The notes beneath the pieces are model-generated. The model saw only the letters and a program-made list of their open reading frames with translations, was not told where the DNA came from and did not search any database. The position numbers were made by a program, and so were the translations under genes. From NCBI GenBank assembly GCA_030699825.1, contig JAUYKV010000060.1, forward strand, positions 1-57,201: DNA of 57,201 nt, in the 5' to 3' direction. Positions 27,586-36,094 of the stretch are shown here, piece after piece (position 1 is the first letter of the stretch; every line of letters begins with the position of its first letter). This DNA comes from Pseudomonas sp. Lineage in GTDB: Bacteria > Pseudomonadota > Gammaproteobacteria > Pseudomonadales > Pseudomonadaceae.

Positions 27586-28677
27586 ATGACGCAGCGTATT
27601 GCACCTTTCTTTATCGACTCGCTCTGCCGGCGCTGGGTTCCGCTGCTGGCGGCGCTGCTGTCGCTCGGCGGTTGCAGCACCCTGGATTACTACGGCCACC
27701 TGGCCCGGGGGCAGGTGCAGCTGTTGCAGGCGAGCAAGCCGGTCGATGCCTTGCTGCGCGATCCGCAGGTGGATGCCGGGCTGAAGCAACGCCTGGTCCT
27801 GACCCAGCAGGCGCGCGACTTCGCCAGTGCCGAACTGGGCCTGCCGGATAACCGCAGCTACCGCCGGTATGCCGATATCCAGCGACCCTTCGTGGTGTGG
27901 AACCTGTTCGCCACCGCGGAGTTTTCCGTCAAGCCCGAGCTGCACTGTTTCCCCATCGCCGGTTGCGTGGCCTATCGCGGTTACTACAGCCAGGGTCGTG
28001 CCCGTGGCGCGGCGGCGCTGCTCCAGCAGCGCGGCTTCGATACCTACCTGGGCGGCGTCGAGGCCTATTCCACCCTGGGCTGGTTCAACGACCCCATTCT
28101 CAACACCATGCTGCGCTGGAACGATGAACGCCTGGTGGCGCTGCTCTTCCACGAACTGGCCCACCAGCAGCTGTATGTGGCCGACGACACCGCGTTCAAC
28201 GAATCCTTCGCCACCTTCGTCGAGCGCGAAGGCCTGCGCCAGTGGCAGCTGGCACGCGGTTTGAGCGCCGTCGACCGACGCGAAGCCAGGCAGCGCGAGC
28301 AGTTCAGCGCGCTGGTGCTGGCCAGCCGCGCGCGCCTGGAGCAGCTGTATGCCAGCGACCTGGCGGCGGACGCCATGCGCGCGGCCAAGCAGGCCGAGTT
28401 CGAGCGTCTGCGCCAGGAGTACCGGGCCCTGCGTGAGCGCGAGTGGGGCGGCCAGGGCCGCTACGACGCCTGGATCGCCGCGCCACTGAACAACGCCAAG
28501 CTGCTGCCGTTCGGCCTCTACGACAAATGGGTGCCGGCGTTCGCCGCCTTGTTCGCCGAAGTCGGCGGTGATTGGCCGCGCTTCTACCAGCGGGTCGCGG
28601 CCCTTGGCGAGTTGCCGGCCGAGGCGCGCACCCGGGCGCTGGAAGCCTTGCACAAAGGCGGCGAGAACTTGCTGTAG
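27586..28677 (+). CDS. Putative lipoprotein aminopeptidase (HExxH)
   Basis: A 363-residue predicted metallopeptidase of the COG4324 type. The N-terminus carries a lipobox (LLSLGGC30). The zinc motif is H189-ELA-H193, followed by a glutamate in NESFATF (about residue 206) that would be the third ligand. The C-terminal half is helical and rich in Arg and Glu. ATG 27586 is preferred to a TTG at 27577. No strong ribosome site is visible. It lies 50 bases before a small DUF1161 gene. Confidence 0.8.
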   Translation: MTQRIAPFFIDSLCRRWVPLLAALLSLGGCSTLDYYGHLARGQVQLLQASKPVDALLRDPQVDAGLKQRLVLTQQARDFASAELGLPDNRSYRRYADIQRPFVVWNLFATAEFSVKPELHCFPIAGCVAYRGYYSQGRARGAAALLQQRGFDTYLGGVEAYSTLGWFNDPILNTMLRWNDERLVALLFHELAHQQLYVADDTAFNESFATFVEREGLRQWQLARGLSAVDRREARQREQFSALVLASRARLEQLYASDLAADAMRAAKQAEFERLRQEYRALREREWGGQGRYDAWIAAPLNNAKLLPFGLYDKWVPAFAALFAEVGGDWPRFYQRVAALGELPAEARTRALEALHKGGENLL

Positions 28678-28727
28678 CGCGCGCCAGTCGAATGCTGGCG
28701 AGATTCGTAAAACCCAGGAGATGCGCA

Positions 28728-28958
28728 ATGAACCGATGGACAGTGGTCGTGCTGCTCGGATTGCTCGGCAGCACGGCATGGGCAGCGCCCAAACCCTGCG
28801 AGGAACTGAAGCAGGAAATCGAAGTGAAGATCCAGGCCGCCGGCGTTTCCAGCTACACCCTGGAGATCGTCGACAATGACGAGGTGCAGGATCAGAGCAT
28901 GGTGGTCGGCAGCTGCGCCGGCGGCACCCGCAAGATCATCTATCAGAAGAACGGCTGA
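28728..28958 (+). CDS. DUF1161 family small periplasmic protein
   Basis: A 76-residue protein with a signal peptide (MNRWTVVVLLGLLGSTAWAA) and two cysteines (KPCEEL and GSCAGG) that could form a disulfide. KPCEELKQEIEVKIQAAGV and CAGGTRKIIYQ match the DUF1161 pattern; function unknown. AGGAG at 28716-28720 is 7 bases from ATG 28728. It is probably co-transcribed with the preceding peptidase gene. Confidence 0.85.
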   Translation: MNRWTVVVLLGLLGSTAWAAPKPCEELKQEIEVKIQAAGVSSYTLEIVDNDEVQDQSMVVGSCAGGTRKIIYQKNG

Positions 28959-29075
28959 TTGTCGGATGGGTGGGGCAGCCTAGGCGGGCCGCCTAGGTGG
29001 GGTCGCGCAGGTTAGCGTAGGCACCGCTGAGCGCCTGCTCCATCCTGCGCGCTACATACCTGAGCATCCCGGGCC

Positions 29076-29723
29076 TCAGCCGCTAAAGGCCCGGTGCAAC
29101 TCGGCCAGGGTCTGGAAGTGATAAGTCGGCGCCTCGGCCTGCAGTTCAGCAAAACTGCCGAAACCATAACCCACCGCCGCCGCATCCAGGCCATTGCGCC
29201 GCGCGCCGATCAAATCGTGCTTGCGGTCGCCGATCATCAGGGTGTTGTTTGCATCGAGGTTTTCCTGCGCCAGCAGGTGGCCGATCAGCTCGACCTTGTC
29301 GGTGCGCGTGCCGTCCAGCTCGCTGCCGTAGATCAGGGTGAAGTGCCGGGCGAAATCGAAATGCCGGGCGATCTCCACGGCGAATACCCGCGGCTTGCTG
29401 GTGGCGATATACAGGGTGCGCCGCTGCGCCTGCAGCAGTTCGAGCAACGCCGTCACACCCTCGAATACCCGGTTCTCGTACAGCCCGACCTCGGCGAAGC
29501 GCTCGCGGTAATGCCCCACCGCCTGCCAGGCCCTGGCCTCGTCGAAGCCATAACTGTGCATGAAACACTGCAACAGCGGCGGCCCGATAAAGTGCTCCAG
29601 CGCGGTTAAATCTGGCTCGTCGATACCGAGTTTGGCCAGCGCGTGCTGCACCGAGCGGGTGATGCCCTCACGCGGGTCAGTCAGGGTGCCATCGAGGTCG
29701 AAGAGGATGTTCTGGTAGTGCAT
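29076..29723 (-). CDS. HAD-superfamily phosphatase (phosphoglycolate phosphatase-like)
   Basis: A 215-residue haloacid dehalogenase-fold hydrolase. Motif I is D9-L-D11-GTLTD, motif II is ATSKP, and motif III/IV is MIGDRKHD with a preceding Lys. The helical cap between them (about residues 15-85) fits the Gph/PgmB subfamily. The substrate cannot be told. ATG 29723 gives MHYQNILFDLDGT; a longer in-frame start at 29834 overlaps the IS remnant and is rejected. Confidence 0.85.
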   Translation of the reverse strand: MHYQNILFDLDGTLTDPREGITRSVQHALAKLGIDEPDLTALEHFIGPPLLQCFMHSYGFDEARAWQAVGHYRERFAEVGLYENRVFEGVTALLELLQAQRRTLYIATSKPRVFAVEIARHFDFARHFTLIYGSELDGTRTDKVELIGHLLAQENLDANNTLMIGDRKHDLIGARRNGLDAAAVGYGFGSFAELQAEAPTYHFQTLAELHRAFSG

Positions 29724-29818
29724 GGGCAGCCATATCTGGTTAAGGTCAGTAGGATAACCTTGCCAGATTTTGCAGGTGTATGTGCGGAAGTTAGCCGCAC
29801 AGTTAAGGGCCTGCGCCC

Positions 29819-30428
29819 ATGAAAAACAAGCCATTGCCGCTGACCGATGACGAGATCCTCAGGCTACAACAGATTGTCCGCAAGGGTACCGATTGGCGCA
29901 GTCGGAGTCGGGCCGAAATATTGCTGCGCCTTGCTCGCGGAGAGTCGGTCCAAGCGGTGGCCGAGGCCTTGGAAATTTGCAAAAAAACCGTTTACGAACG
30001 TCGCCAGCAATGGTTGAGCAAGGCTATGTCCCAATTGGTTGTTGCAATGGCTAACGGGCTAAAACACAGCCCCTTTAGGAGCTAGCTTGCTGTGGTTCGG
30101 CACTCCGACGATGCTTTCGCTGTCAGCTGGATCGCCAGCAATGACTAGGCGTCCCCCTGGCTCCTACAAAGAGCTTCGGTTCCGTGCAACAGTTAACTCA
30201 GACAGAGCTTCGAGCAAAGGCTTTGCAGGCTTGCTAGATGCGCCGCGTTCAGGTGCGCCGCGTAAGCTGTCGGCCCATCTGCCGGCGATTGATGAGTGGG
30301 CGCAAACAGCCCCCTTGAGCAGCGGCGAAGTGCATAAACGATTGGTTGAAGAGTTCGACGTTAGTGTGCACCGGAATACGGTGAGAAATGAGCTCAAGCG
30401 ACTGGGGTTCGTCTGGAAACGAACCTGA
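29819..30428 (+). pseudogene. IS630-type transposase N-terminal part, split by a MITE
   Basis: Two pieces in one reading: 29819-30021 (MKNKPLPLTDDEILRLQQIV, RSRAEILLRLARGESVQAVA, helix-turn-helix) and 30218-30428 (KGFAGLLDAPRSGAPRKL, HRNTVRNELKRLGFVWKRT). Together they match the DNA-binding half of IS630-family transposases. Removing the 187-bp element plus one copy of its target repeat leaves 414 bases, an unbroken 137-codon frame. The DDE catalytic half is not found downstream, so the IS was already truncated or is a two-frame type whose second frame was lost. Confidence 0.8.
30022..30208. mobile_element. MITE (family 2) inserted in the IS630 gene
   Basis: This 187-bp element starts GGCTATGTCCC and ends GACAGAGC; read inward, the right end gives GCTCTGTCTGAGTTAACTG, which shares GTTAACTGTTG with the left end of the element at 24867. 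It is flanked by TTGAGCAA (30014-30021) and TTCGAGCAA (30209-30217), an 8-bp target duplication with one extra C. The interior carries REP-like segments (CTTGCTGTGG and AGGCGTCCCCCTGGCTCCTA) different from those of the other copy. Confidence 0.82.
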
Positions 30429-30480
30429 CTTTTTGTTGAGCACTTGGGGGTTTTACTGCGCTATTTTATGCAACGCGCGG

Positions 30481-30512
30481 CGCCGCTGACGGCAATCAAG
30501 CCGTCAGCGGCG
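30481..30512 (-). terminator. Strong hairpin after the mutarotase gene
   Basis: CGCCGCTGACGG and CCGTCAGCGGCG form a perfect 12-bp stem with an 8-base loop, beginning 8 bases after the stop of the minus-strand mutarotase gene. There is no T-run after it on the minus strand, so it may slow RNA decay or end transcription only weakly. Confidence 0.55.
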
Positions 30513-30519
30513 TGTCGTC

Positions 30520-31440
30520 TCAGCCGGGCAAGGCTTCGCTCCACAGGCTGACGCTGAGCCGGTGCTGGGCGCCGGGGGCGAGCAGGACGTGATCGTCGAG
30601 GACGTTGGCGTGCTCGATGCAGAGCATGCCTTGCCAGGCGTCTTCGGTGAATTGCGAGAGGCGCCGGGCCTTGTCGATCCAGGGGTTCCACAGCACGGCC
30701 GAGCGTGAGCCGCTGCTGCGTAGCCGGATGCGTCGCTGCCAGGCGGGGTCGACGATGCTCAGTTGCGCCGGGGTATTCAGGTAGATGCGGTCGGTTTCGC
30801 CGTGGAAGCTCAGGGTGTCGGGTTGTTGCCGTTCCAGCCAGTTGTCCAGGCTGTCGATGTAGCTGCAGCCCCGCAGTCCCTCGACGCGCACCTGGCGAAT
30901 ATCGCTGACGGCGAAGTAGCTGTGCAGGGCCTGGCTGAAGGCCAGGGGCGTGTCGCCGAGGTTGCGGGTGTCGAGTTCGAGGTGCAGCTGGTCGTCGAGG
31001 CGGATGCGCAACTTCAGCTCGGCGGCATGCGGCCATTCCGCCTGCGGCTGCTCGACGCTGTTGAAGACGAAGTCGAGGACGACGCTGTGGTCCTGGTTGT
31101 CGATGCCGAGCAGTTGCCAGTCCAGCGAGCGCACCAGGCCATGGGCCGGCACTATCATCTGCCCGGGCTGATGCATGGCCTGCACCTGCTCCGGGTTGCG
31201 CCGCAGGTCGCCGAACCAGGGCCAGCACACCGGCACCCCGCCGCGCACGGCCTGGCCGTGCTCGAATTCGGCCTGTTCGCTGAGCCAGATCAGCGGCTGC
31301 TCGCCATCGCGTTGGTAGCTGAGTATCTGCGCGCCCTGTTGCGCGACCAGCAGTTCGGCGTTGGCGGTGCGCACGCGCCAGCAGGCCAGTTGGTTCATGT
31401 CCACCCGCTCGACCAGCGGGCGTTGTTCGGTTCCGTTCAT
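30520..31440 (-). CDS. D-hexose-6-phosphate mutarotase (YeaD-like)
   Basis: A 306-residue aldose-1-epimerase-fold protein that interconverts alpha and beta anomers of glucose-6-phosphate. Typical blocks are QQGAQILSYQRDGEQPLIWL, RGGVPVCWPWFGD, AHGLVRSLDW (catalytic His), FSQALHSYFAVSD (second catalytic His) and the C-terminal WNPWIDKARRLSQF. Length matches YeaD proteins. It stands alone; the next gene, the exporter adaptor, diverges 142 bases away. Confidence 0.9.
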   Translation of the reverse strand: MNGTEQRPLVERVDMNQLACWRVRTANAELLVAQQGAQILSYQRDGEQPLIWLSEQAEFEHGQAVRGGVPVCWPWFGDLRRNPEQVQAMHQPGQMIVPAHGLVRSLDWQLLGIDNQDHSVVLDFVFNSVEQPQAEWPHAAELKLRIRLDDQLHLELDTRNLGDTPLAFSQALHSYFAVSDIRQVRVEGLRGCSYIDSLDNWLERQQPDTLSFHGETDRIYLNTPAQLSIVDPAWQRRIRLRSSGSRSAVLWNPWIDKARRLSQFTEDAWQGMLCIEHANVLDDHVLLAPGAQHRLSVSLWSEALPG

Positions 31441-31582
31441 GACTGCGCTCCTCGATTGCTCTTCTTAATAGAAAGTGTGAACCGCTGTGCCGGCAAAGGC
31501 CAGACGCAGCAGTTCACTGACTTGGCGCATTGTTGCCCGGTTGCCTCTGGCCTAGGCTGAACGCGAGCGAAGGGAGGCTGCG

Positions 31583-32728
31583 ATGCGCAAGATATTGGTG
31601 GCTGTGCCGCTGTTGCTGGCGCTGGCGGCGGCGTTCTGGTGGTGGAGTCGACCGCAGCCGCTGCCGGTGCGCCTGGTCACGGTGCAGCGCGGGCCGGTCG
31701 AGACCCTGGTGGCCAATACCCGCGCCGGTACGCTCAAGGCCTGTCGGCGCACCCAGCTGTCGTTCAACCTGGGTGCGCAGGTCAGCGAACGCCTGGTCGA
31801 GGAGGGCCAGCGGGTCGAGGCCGGTCAGGTCTTGATGCGCCTGCGCCAGGACGAATTAAAGGCCCGCGTGCGCGAGGTCGAGGCGCGCCTGGACGGACTG
31901 GGCAATCAGCGCCAGCAGCGTTGCCTGCAGGCGGATCTGGAGCGCCGCGACCATCAGCGTCTGGCGCGCCTGCAAGAGCGGCAGTTGGTGGCGGCGGATC
32001 GGGTCGATCAGAGCGCCACCCGCGCGCGGTTGTCGGCGCTGGCCTGCAGCGCCGCCGCCCTGGCGATCCGCGAGACCGAGGCGAACCTGGCCCTGCAGCG
32101 CGCGCTGCTCGATCAGGCCACCCTGCGCGCGCCATTCGCCGGGATCATCGCCGAGATCAACGGCGAGGTCGGCGAGTTCGTCACGCCCTCGCCACCGGGC
32201 ATTCCGACGCCGCCGGCGGTGGATCTGATCGATGACAGCTGCCTGTATGTCGAGGCGCCGATCGACGAGGTGGATGCGGCGCGGGTCAAGCCCGGCATGC
32301 CGGTGCGGATCAGCCTGGACGCCTTTCGCGGCGAGCATTTCGCGGGCCAGGTCAGCCGCATCGCGCCCTTTGTCCGCGACCTCGAACGCCAGGCGCGTAC
32401 CGTCGATGTGGAGGCGCGCTTCGACCCGGTGCCGGTCGAGTTGGCGCTGTTGACCGGCTACAGCGCCGACGTCGAAGTGCTCATCGAGCAGCGCCCGCAG
32501 ACCTTGCGCATTCCGACCGAAAGCCTGTTGGAGGGGCGTCGGGTGCTGCGTTATGACGCCGCGGCCGGGGTGCTGCGCGAGGTGCGTTTGCGCACCGGGC
32601 TGGCCAACTGGCGCTGGACCGAGGTGCTCGATGGGCTGGCCGAGGGCGAGCGGATTCTCGCCAGCCTGGAGCAGGACGGCCTGGCCGATGGGGTGGCGGT
32701 GATTGCCGAGGATGAGGCCGCGCCATGA
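31583..32728 (+). CDS. Periplasmic adaptor (HlyD/MacA-type) of an ABC exporter
   Basis: A 381-residue membrane-fusion protein. A single N-terminal membrane anchor (ILVAVPLLLALAAAFWWW) is followed by the lipoyl half-motif, a helical hairpin rich in Arg, Glu and Gln (about residues 95-180), the second half-motif RAPFAGIIAEINGEVGEFV and a beta-barrel domain. MacA-type adaptors link an inner-membrane ABC pump to an outer-membrane channel. GGGAGG precedes the ATG. Its stop overlaps the ATPase start. No TolC-like gene is nearby. Confidence 0.85.
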   Translation: MRKILVAVPLLLALAAAFWWWSRPQPLPVRLVTVQRGPVETLVANTRAGTLKACRRTQLSFNLGAQVSERLVEEGQRVEAGQVLMRLRQDELKARVREVEARLDGLGNQRQQRCLQADLERRDHQRLARLQERQLVAADRVDQSATRARLSALACSAAALAIRETEANLALQRALLDQATLRAPFAGIIAEINGEVGEFVTPSPPGIPTPPAVDLIDDSCLYVEAPIDEVDAARVKPGMPVRISLDAFRGEHFAGQVSRIAPFVRDLERQARTVDVEARFDPVPVELALLTGYSADVEVLIEQRPQTLRIPTESLLEGRRVLRYDAAAGVLREVRLRTGLANWRWTEVLDGLAEGERILASLEQDGLADGVAVIAEDEAAP

Positions 32729-33420
32729 TCCGCCTGAGTGCGGTCAGCCGTTGCTTCATCCTCGGCGATCAGCAAGTCAAGGGCCTGGACCAGGTCGATC
32801 TGCAGGTCAGCCCCGGCGAGTACCTGGCGGTGATGGGGCCGTCCGGCTCGGGCAAGTCGACCCTGCTGAATATCATCGGCCTGCTGGATGCGCCGGACAG
32901 CGGCGAGTACTGGCTGAACGGCGAGGCCACCGCGGCGCTGGACGAGAATCGCCGCGCCGAACTGCGCAGCCGGCACATCGGCTTCGTCTTTCAGTCCTAT
33001 CATTTGATCCCGCGCCTGACCGCCCTGGAGAACATCGAGCTGCCGATGCTCCTGGCCGGACTCGAGCCGGCCGAACGCCAGCGGCGCAGCGCGCGCCTGA
33101 TCGAGCGGCTGAACCTCGGCGACCGGGTCAAGCATCGCCCGGCCGAGCTGTCCGGCGGCCAGCGCCAGCGGGTGGCCATCGCCCGCGCCATGGTCATGCA
33201 GCCGGCGCTGCTGCTGGCGGACGAGCCCACCGGCAACCTCGACAGTCATTCCGGCGCCGAGGTGGTGGCGCTGCTCGAGGAACTCAACGGCGAGGGCCTG
33301 ACCCTGCTGGTGGTGACCCACGATCCTGCCATCGGCGGGCGGGCGCGGCGGCGCCTGAGCATGCGCGACGGCCAGATCATCGACGACATCCAGCAGGGCC
33401 CGGGCGATGCGCGCGGCTGA
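32725..33420 (+). CDS. ABC transporter ATPase, MacB/LolD type
   Basis: A 231-residue ATP-binding subunit with Walker A GPSGSGKST, Q-loop VFQSYHLIPRLTALEN, signature LSGGQRQRVAIARA, Walker B LLLADEPTGNLDS and the switch histidine in VVTHDP. The LIPRLTALENIELPML block is typical of the MacB/LolD group, which powers mechanotransmission rather than classic uptake or export. It overlaps the adaptor by 4 bases and the first permease by 14 bases. Confidence 0.93.
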   Translation: MIRLSAVSRCFILGDQQVKGLDQVDLQVSPGEYLAVMGPSGSGKSTLLNIIGLLDAPDSGEYWLNGEATAALDENRRAELRSRHIGFVFQSYHLIPRLTALENIELPMLLAGLEPAERQRRSARLIERLNLGDRVKHRPAELSGGQRQRVAIARAMVMQPALLLADEPTGNLDSHSGAEVVALLEELNGEGLTLLVVTHDPAIGGRARRRLSMRDGQIIDDIQQGPGDARG

Positions 33421-34621
33421 CGGCCTGGGGCTGATGCTCGGCGCCCTGCGCGGCCACCGCTCGCGCAGCCTGATGCTGCTGTTGGCCATGGCCATCGGCG
33501 TGGTCGCGGTGAACCTGCTCACCGGCCTGGCCGAGGGCGCGCGGCAATTCGTCATCGGCGAGTTCTCCCTGCTCGGACGCAACACCCTGATCGTGCTGCC
33601 GGGGCGCAAGGAAACCAGCGGCGGCATGCCGCCGCTGACCGGCCTGGCCACCCGTGACCTGACCCTGGGAGACGCCGAGGCCATCGGCCGCTTGCCCAGC
33701 GTGCGGCGGGTCGCGCCGCTGCAGGCCGGGCAGGTCGAGGTCAGCGTCGGCAACCGGGTTCGCGAGGCCTTCACCCTGGGCACCAGTCACGAATTCTTCG
33801 CCATCCGCCAGCTTGACGTGGCGCAGGGACAGATCCTGCCGGCGCTGCCCCTGGACCAGGCCGAGGCGGTCTGCGTGATCGGCCTCACCCTCAGGCGCGA
33901 GTTGTTCGGCAGCGGGCCGGCCCTGGGCGAGTGGCTGCGCGCCGGCGACCGGCGTTTCCGGGTGGTGGGCATTCTCGGCGAGCGCGGCGAATCACTGGGC
34001 ATGGACTTCGGCGAGATGCTGATCATCCCGGTGGCCAGCGCCCAGGTGCTGTTCAACCGAGAGGGGTTGTTCCGGGTGTTCGCCGAACTGCGCGGGCCGC
34101 ACTTTCTCGCCAGCGGCAAGCGGCAGATCCTCGAGACTATCAGCGCCCGCCACGAGGGCAAGGAGGACGTCACCCTGATCAGCCAGGACTCGATGCTGGC
34201 GGCTTTCGACGGCATTCTCGACGTCCTCAGCCTGGCCCTGGCCGGGATCGCCGCGATCAGCCTGCTGGTGGCCGGCATCCTGATCATGAACGTGACCTGG
34301 ATTGCGGTGAACCAGCGCACCGCCGAGATCGGCCTGCTCAAGGCCCTGGGCGCACGGCCGGCGCAGGTGCGCGCGTTGTTCGTCGGCGAGGCGGCGCTGC
34401 TGGCCCTGGCCGGCGGCTTGATCGGCCTGGGCCTGAGCGAGGCGCTGCTCTGGTTCGGCCGCCAGTTGTGGGAAATTCCCCTGCAGACGCCGGTGTGGGC
34501 CCGCTTCGGTTCGCTGCTGTTGGCGCTGCTCGCCGCCTTGCTGTTCGCCTGGCTGCCGGCCAGCCAGGCGGCGCGCATGGAGCCGCTGGCGGCATTGCGC
34601 CCGCCGGGGGCACGGGCATGA
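33407..34621 (+). CDS. FtsX-type ABC permease 1 (MacB-like)
   Basis: A 404-residue permease with one N-terminal membrane segment (SLMLLLAMAIGVVAVNLLTG), a periplasmic domain of about 220 residues and three C-terminal segments (ALAGIAAISLLVAGILIMNV, LLALAGGLIGLGLSEALLWF, SLLLALLAALLFAWLP). The conserved RTAEIGLLKALGARPAQVRA block is the FtsX/MacB signature. The ATPase is a separate chain, unlike E. coli MacB where it is fused. Confidence 0.9.
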   Translation: MRAADGLGLMLGALRGHRSRSLMLLLAMAIGVVAVNLLTGLAEGARQFVIGEFSLLGRNTLIVLPGRKETSGGMPPLTGLATRDLTLGDAEAIGRLPSVRRVAPLQAGQVEVSVGNRVREAFTLGTSHEFFAIRQLDVAQGQILPALPLDQAEAVCVIGLTLRRELFGSGPALGEWLRAGDRRFRVVGILGERGESLGMDFGEMLIIPVASAQVLFNREGLFRVFAELRGPHFLASGKRQILETISARHEGKEDVTLISQDSMLAAFDGILDVLSLALAGIAAISLLVAGILIMNVTWIAVNQRTAEIGLLKALGARPAQVRALFVGEAALLALAGGLIGLGLSEALLWFGRQLWEIPLQTPVWARFGSLLLALLAALLFAWLPASQAARMEPLAALRPPGARA

Positions 34622-34739
34622 GCAGGAGACGCCATGGTGCGCGCGGCCTGGGCGGCCCCGCGACACCCTACCCCGAACCGCGCACCAACCCCGTAGGGTG
34701 CGCCGTGCGCACCAATAACCCGTGCATAAGGGCACGGCC

Positions 34740-35939
34740 ATGATGCGCTGGCAGGATGGCCTCCAGCTCACGGTCACGACCCTGACCAGCCGGCCGTTGC
34801 GCAGCCTGCTGACCCTGCTCGGGGTGGCGATCGGCATCGCGGCGGTGGCGCTGCTCACGGCTATCGGCGAAGGCATGCGGGTCTATGTACTGGATAACTT
34901 CTCGCAGTTCGGCACGCGGATCATCGCCGTGCATCCGGGCAAGACCCAGACCGGCGGCCTCGGCGGCATTCTCAGCAGCGTGCGTCCGTTGAGCCTGAGC
35001 GATGCCGATGCCCTGGGGCGCCTGGCGCATGTCGAGGCGGTGGTGCCGATCATCCAGGGCAGCGGCGACATCCAGCGCGGGGTGATGAGCCGCAACAGCG
35101 ACATCATCGGCAGCGGTCACCAGTTGGCCGAGGCCTGGCGTTTTCGCCTGGCCCTCGGCCAGTTCCTGCCGCCGGCCCGCGACGGCCGCTCGCCACCCTT
35201 TGCGGTACTCGGCCACAAGCTGCGCGAGGAACTGTTCGGCGAGGCCAGCCCGCTGGGCGAGGCGATCCGGGTCGGCGGCGTGCGCTTCCGGGTGATCGGG
35301 GTGATCGAGGAGAAGGGCCAGCTGCTCGGCTTCGATCTCGACGACATCGCCTACATTCCGGTGGACTGGGCGCAGAGCCTGTTCAACCGTGACGGCCTGA
35401 TGGAGATCAATGTGATGTTTACCGCCGGCACCAGTTCGCGGCAGCTGAGCGGGCGGATTCGCCAGGTGTTGATCGAGCGCCATGGTGTCGAAGATTTCAG
35501 CCTGACCACCCAGGACGACATGCTCGCCAGCCTCGACCGCATCCTCGGCACCCTGACCCTCGCCGTCGCGGCCCTCGGTGGCATCTCCTTGCTGGTGGGG
35601 GCGGTGGGCATTCTCACCATCATGACCACCACGGTCGGCGAACGCACCGCCGAGATCGGCTTGCTGCGCGCCCTCGGCGCCACGCCGCGGCAGGTGCTGG
35701 GGCTGTTTCTCGCCGAAGCGGCGCTGCTGTCGTTGGCCGGCGGGGTGCTCGGCCTGCTGCTGATGGCGCTGCTGCTGGCGGTTCTGCATCTGAGCTTGCC
35801 CGGCCTGCCGCTGGATCTGGCGCCCGGCTTCCTGCTGCTGGCGTTGCTGCTGTCGGCGATCATCGGCCTGTTTGCCGGCATCGCCCCGGCACGCCGCGCG
35901 GCGCGCCTGCATCCGGTGGATGCGCTGCGCAGTGAATAG
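34740..35939 (+). CDS. FtsX-type ABC permease 2 (MacB-like)
   Basis: A 399-residue paralogue of the preceding permease with the same layout: N-terminal membrane segment (SLLTLLGVAIGIAAVALLTA), periplasmic domain and three C-terminal segments, with the block RTAEIGLLRALGATPRQVLG. Two different permeases suggest a heterodimeric pump. ATG 34740 is next to a second ATG at 34743 and follows AAGGGC. The 118-base gap before it holds a small GTAGGGTGCGCCGTGCGCAC palindrome. It is the last gene before the secretion cluster. Confidence 0.88.
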   Translation: MMRWQDGLQLTVTTLTSRPLRSLLTLLGVAIGIAAVALLTAIGEGMRVYVLDNFSQFGTRIIAVHPGKTQTGGLGGILSSVRPLSLSDADALGRLAHVEAVVPIIQGSGDIQRGVMSRNSDIIGSGHQLAEAWRFRLALGQFLPPARDGRSPPFAVLGHKLREELFGEASPLGEAIRVGGVRFRVIGVIEEKGQLLGFDLDDIAYIPVDWAQSLFNRDGLMEINVMFTAGTSSRQLSGRIRQVLIERHGVEDFSLTTQDDMLASLDRILGTLTLAVAALGGISLLVGAVGILTIMTTTVGERTAEIGLLRALGATPRQVLGLFLAEAALLSLAGGVLGLLLMALLLAVLHLSLPGLPLDLAPGFLLLALLLSAIIGLFAGIAPARRAARLHPVDALRSE

Positions 35940-35972
35940 CCTCGCCGTCGATCTGGCTTGCCCGGGGGCAAT

Positions 35973-36001
35973 CCGACAGCCCGCAAGTCAGCGTCTATAG
36001 T
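35973..36001 (+). promoter_or_regulatory. Candidate sigma-70 promoter for the gsp operon
   Basis: CCGACA (35973-35978) and TATAGT (35996-36001) are separated by 17 bases, a fair match to the housekeeping -35 and -10 boxes. It lies about 94 bases before gspE in the 155-base gap after the exporter genes. The match is by eye only. Read-through from the exporter operon is also possible because no terminator is seen between them. Confidence 0.45.
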
Positions 36002-36094
36002 GAAGCATGTCGCAAAATTGAAACGGATCATGCTGGGTATTGAGCGATCACGAGGGAGTCGTGTGCAGTAGGTCGAGCCCGAGGCTGGAACACT

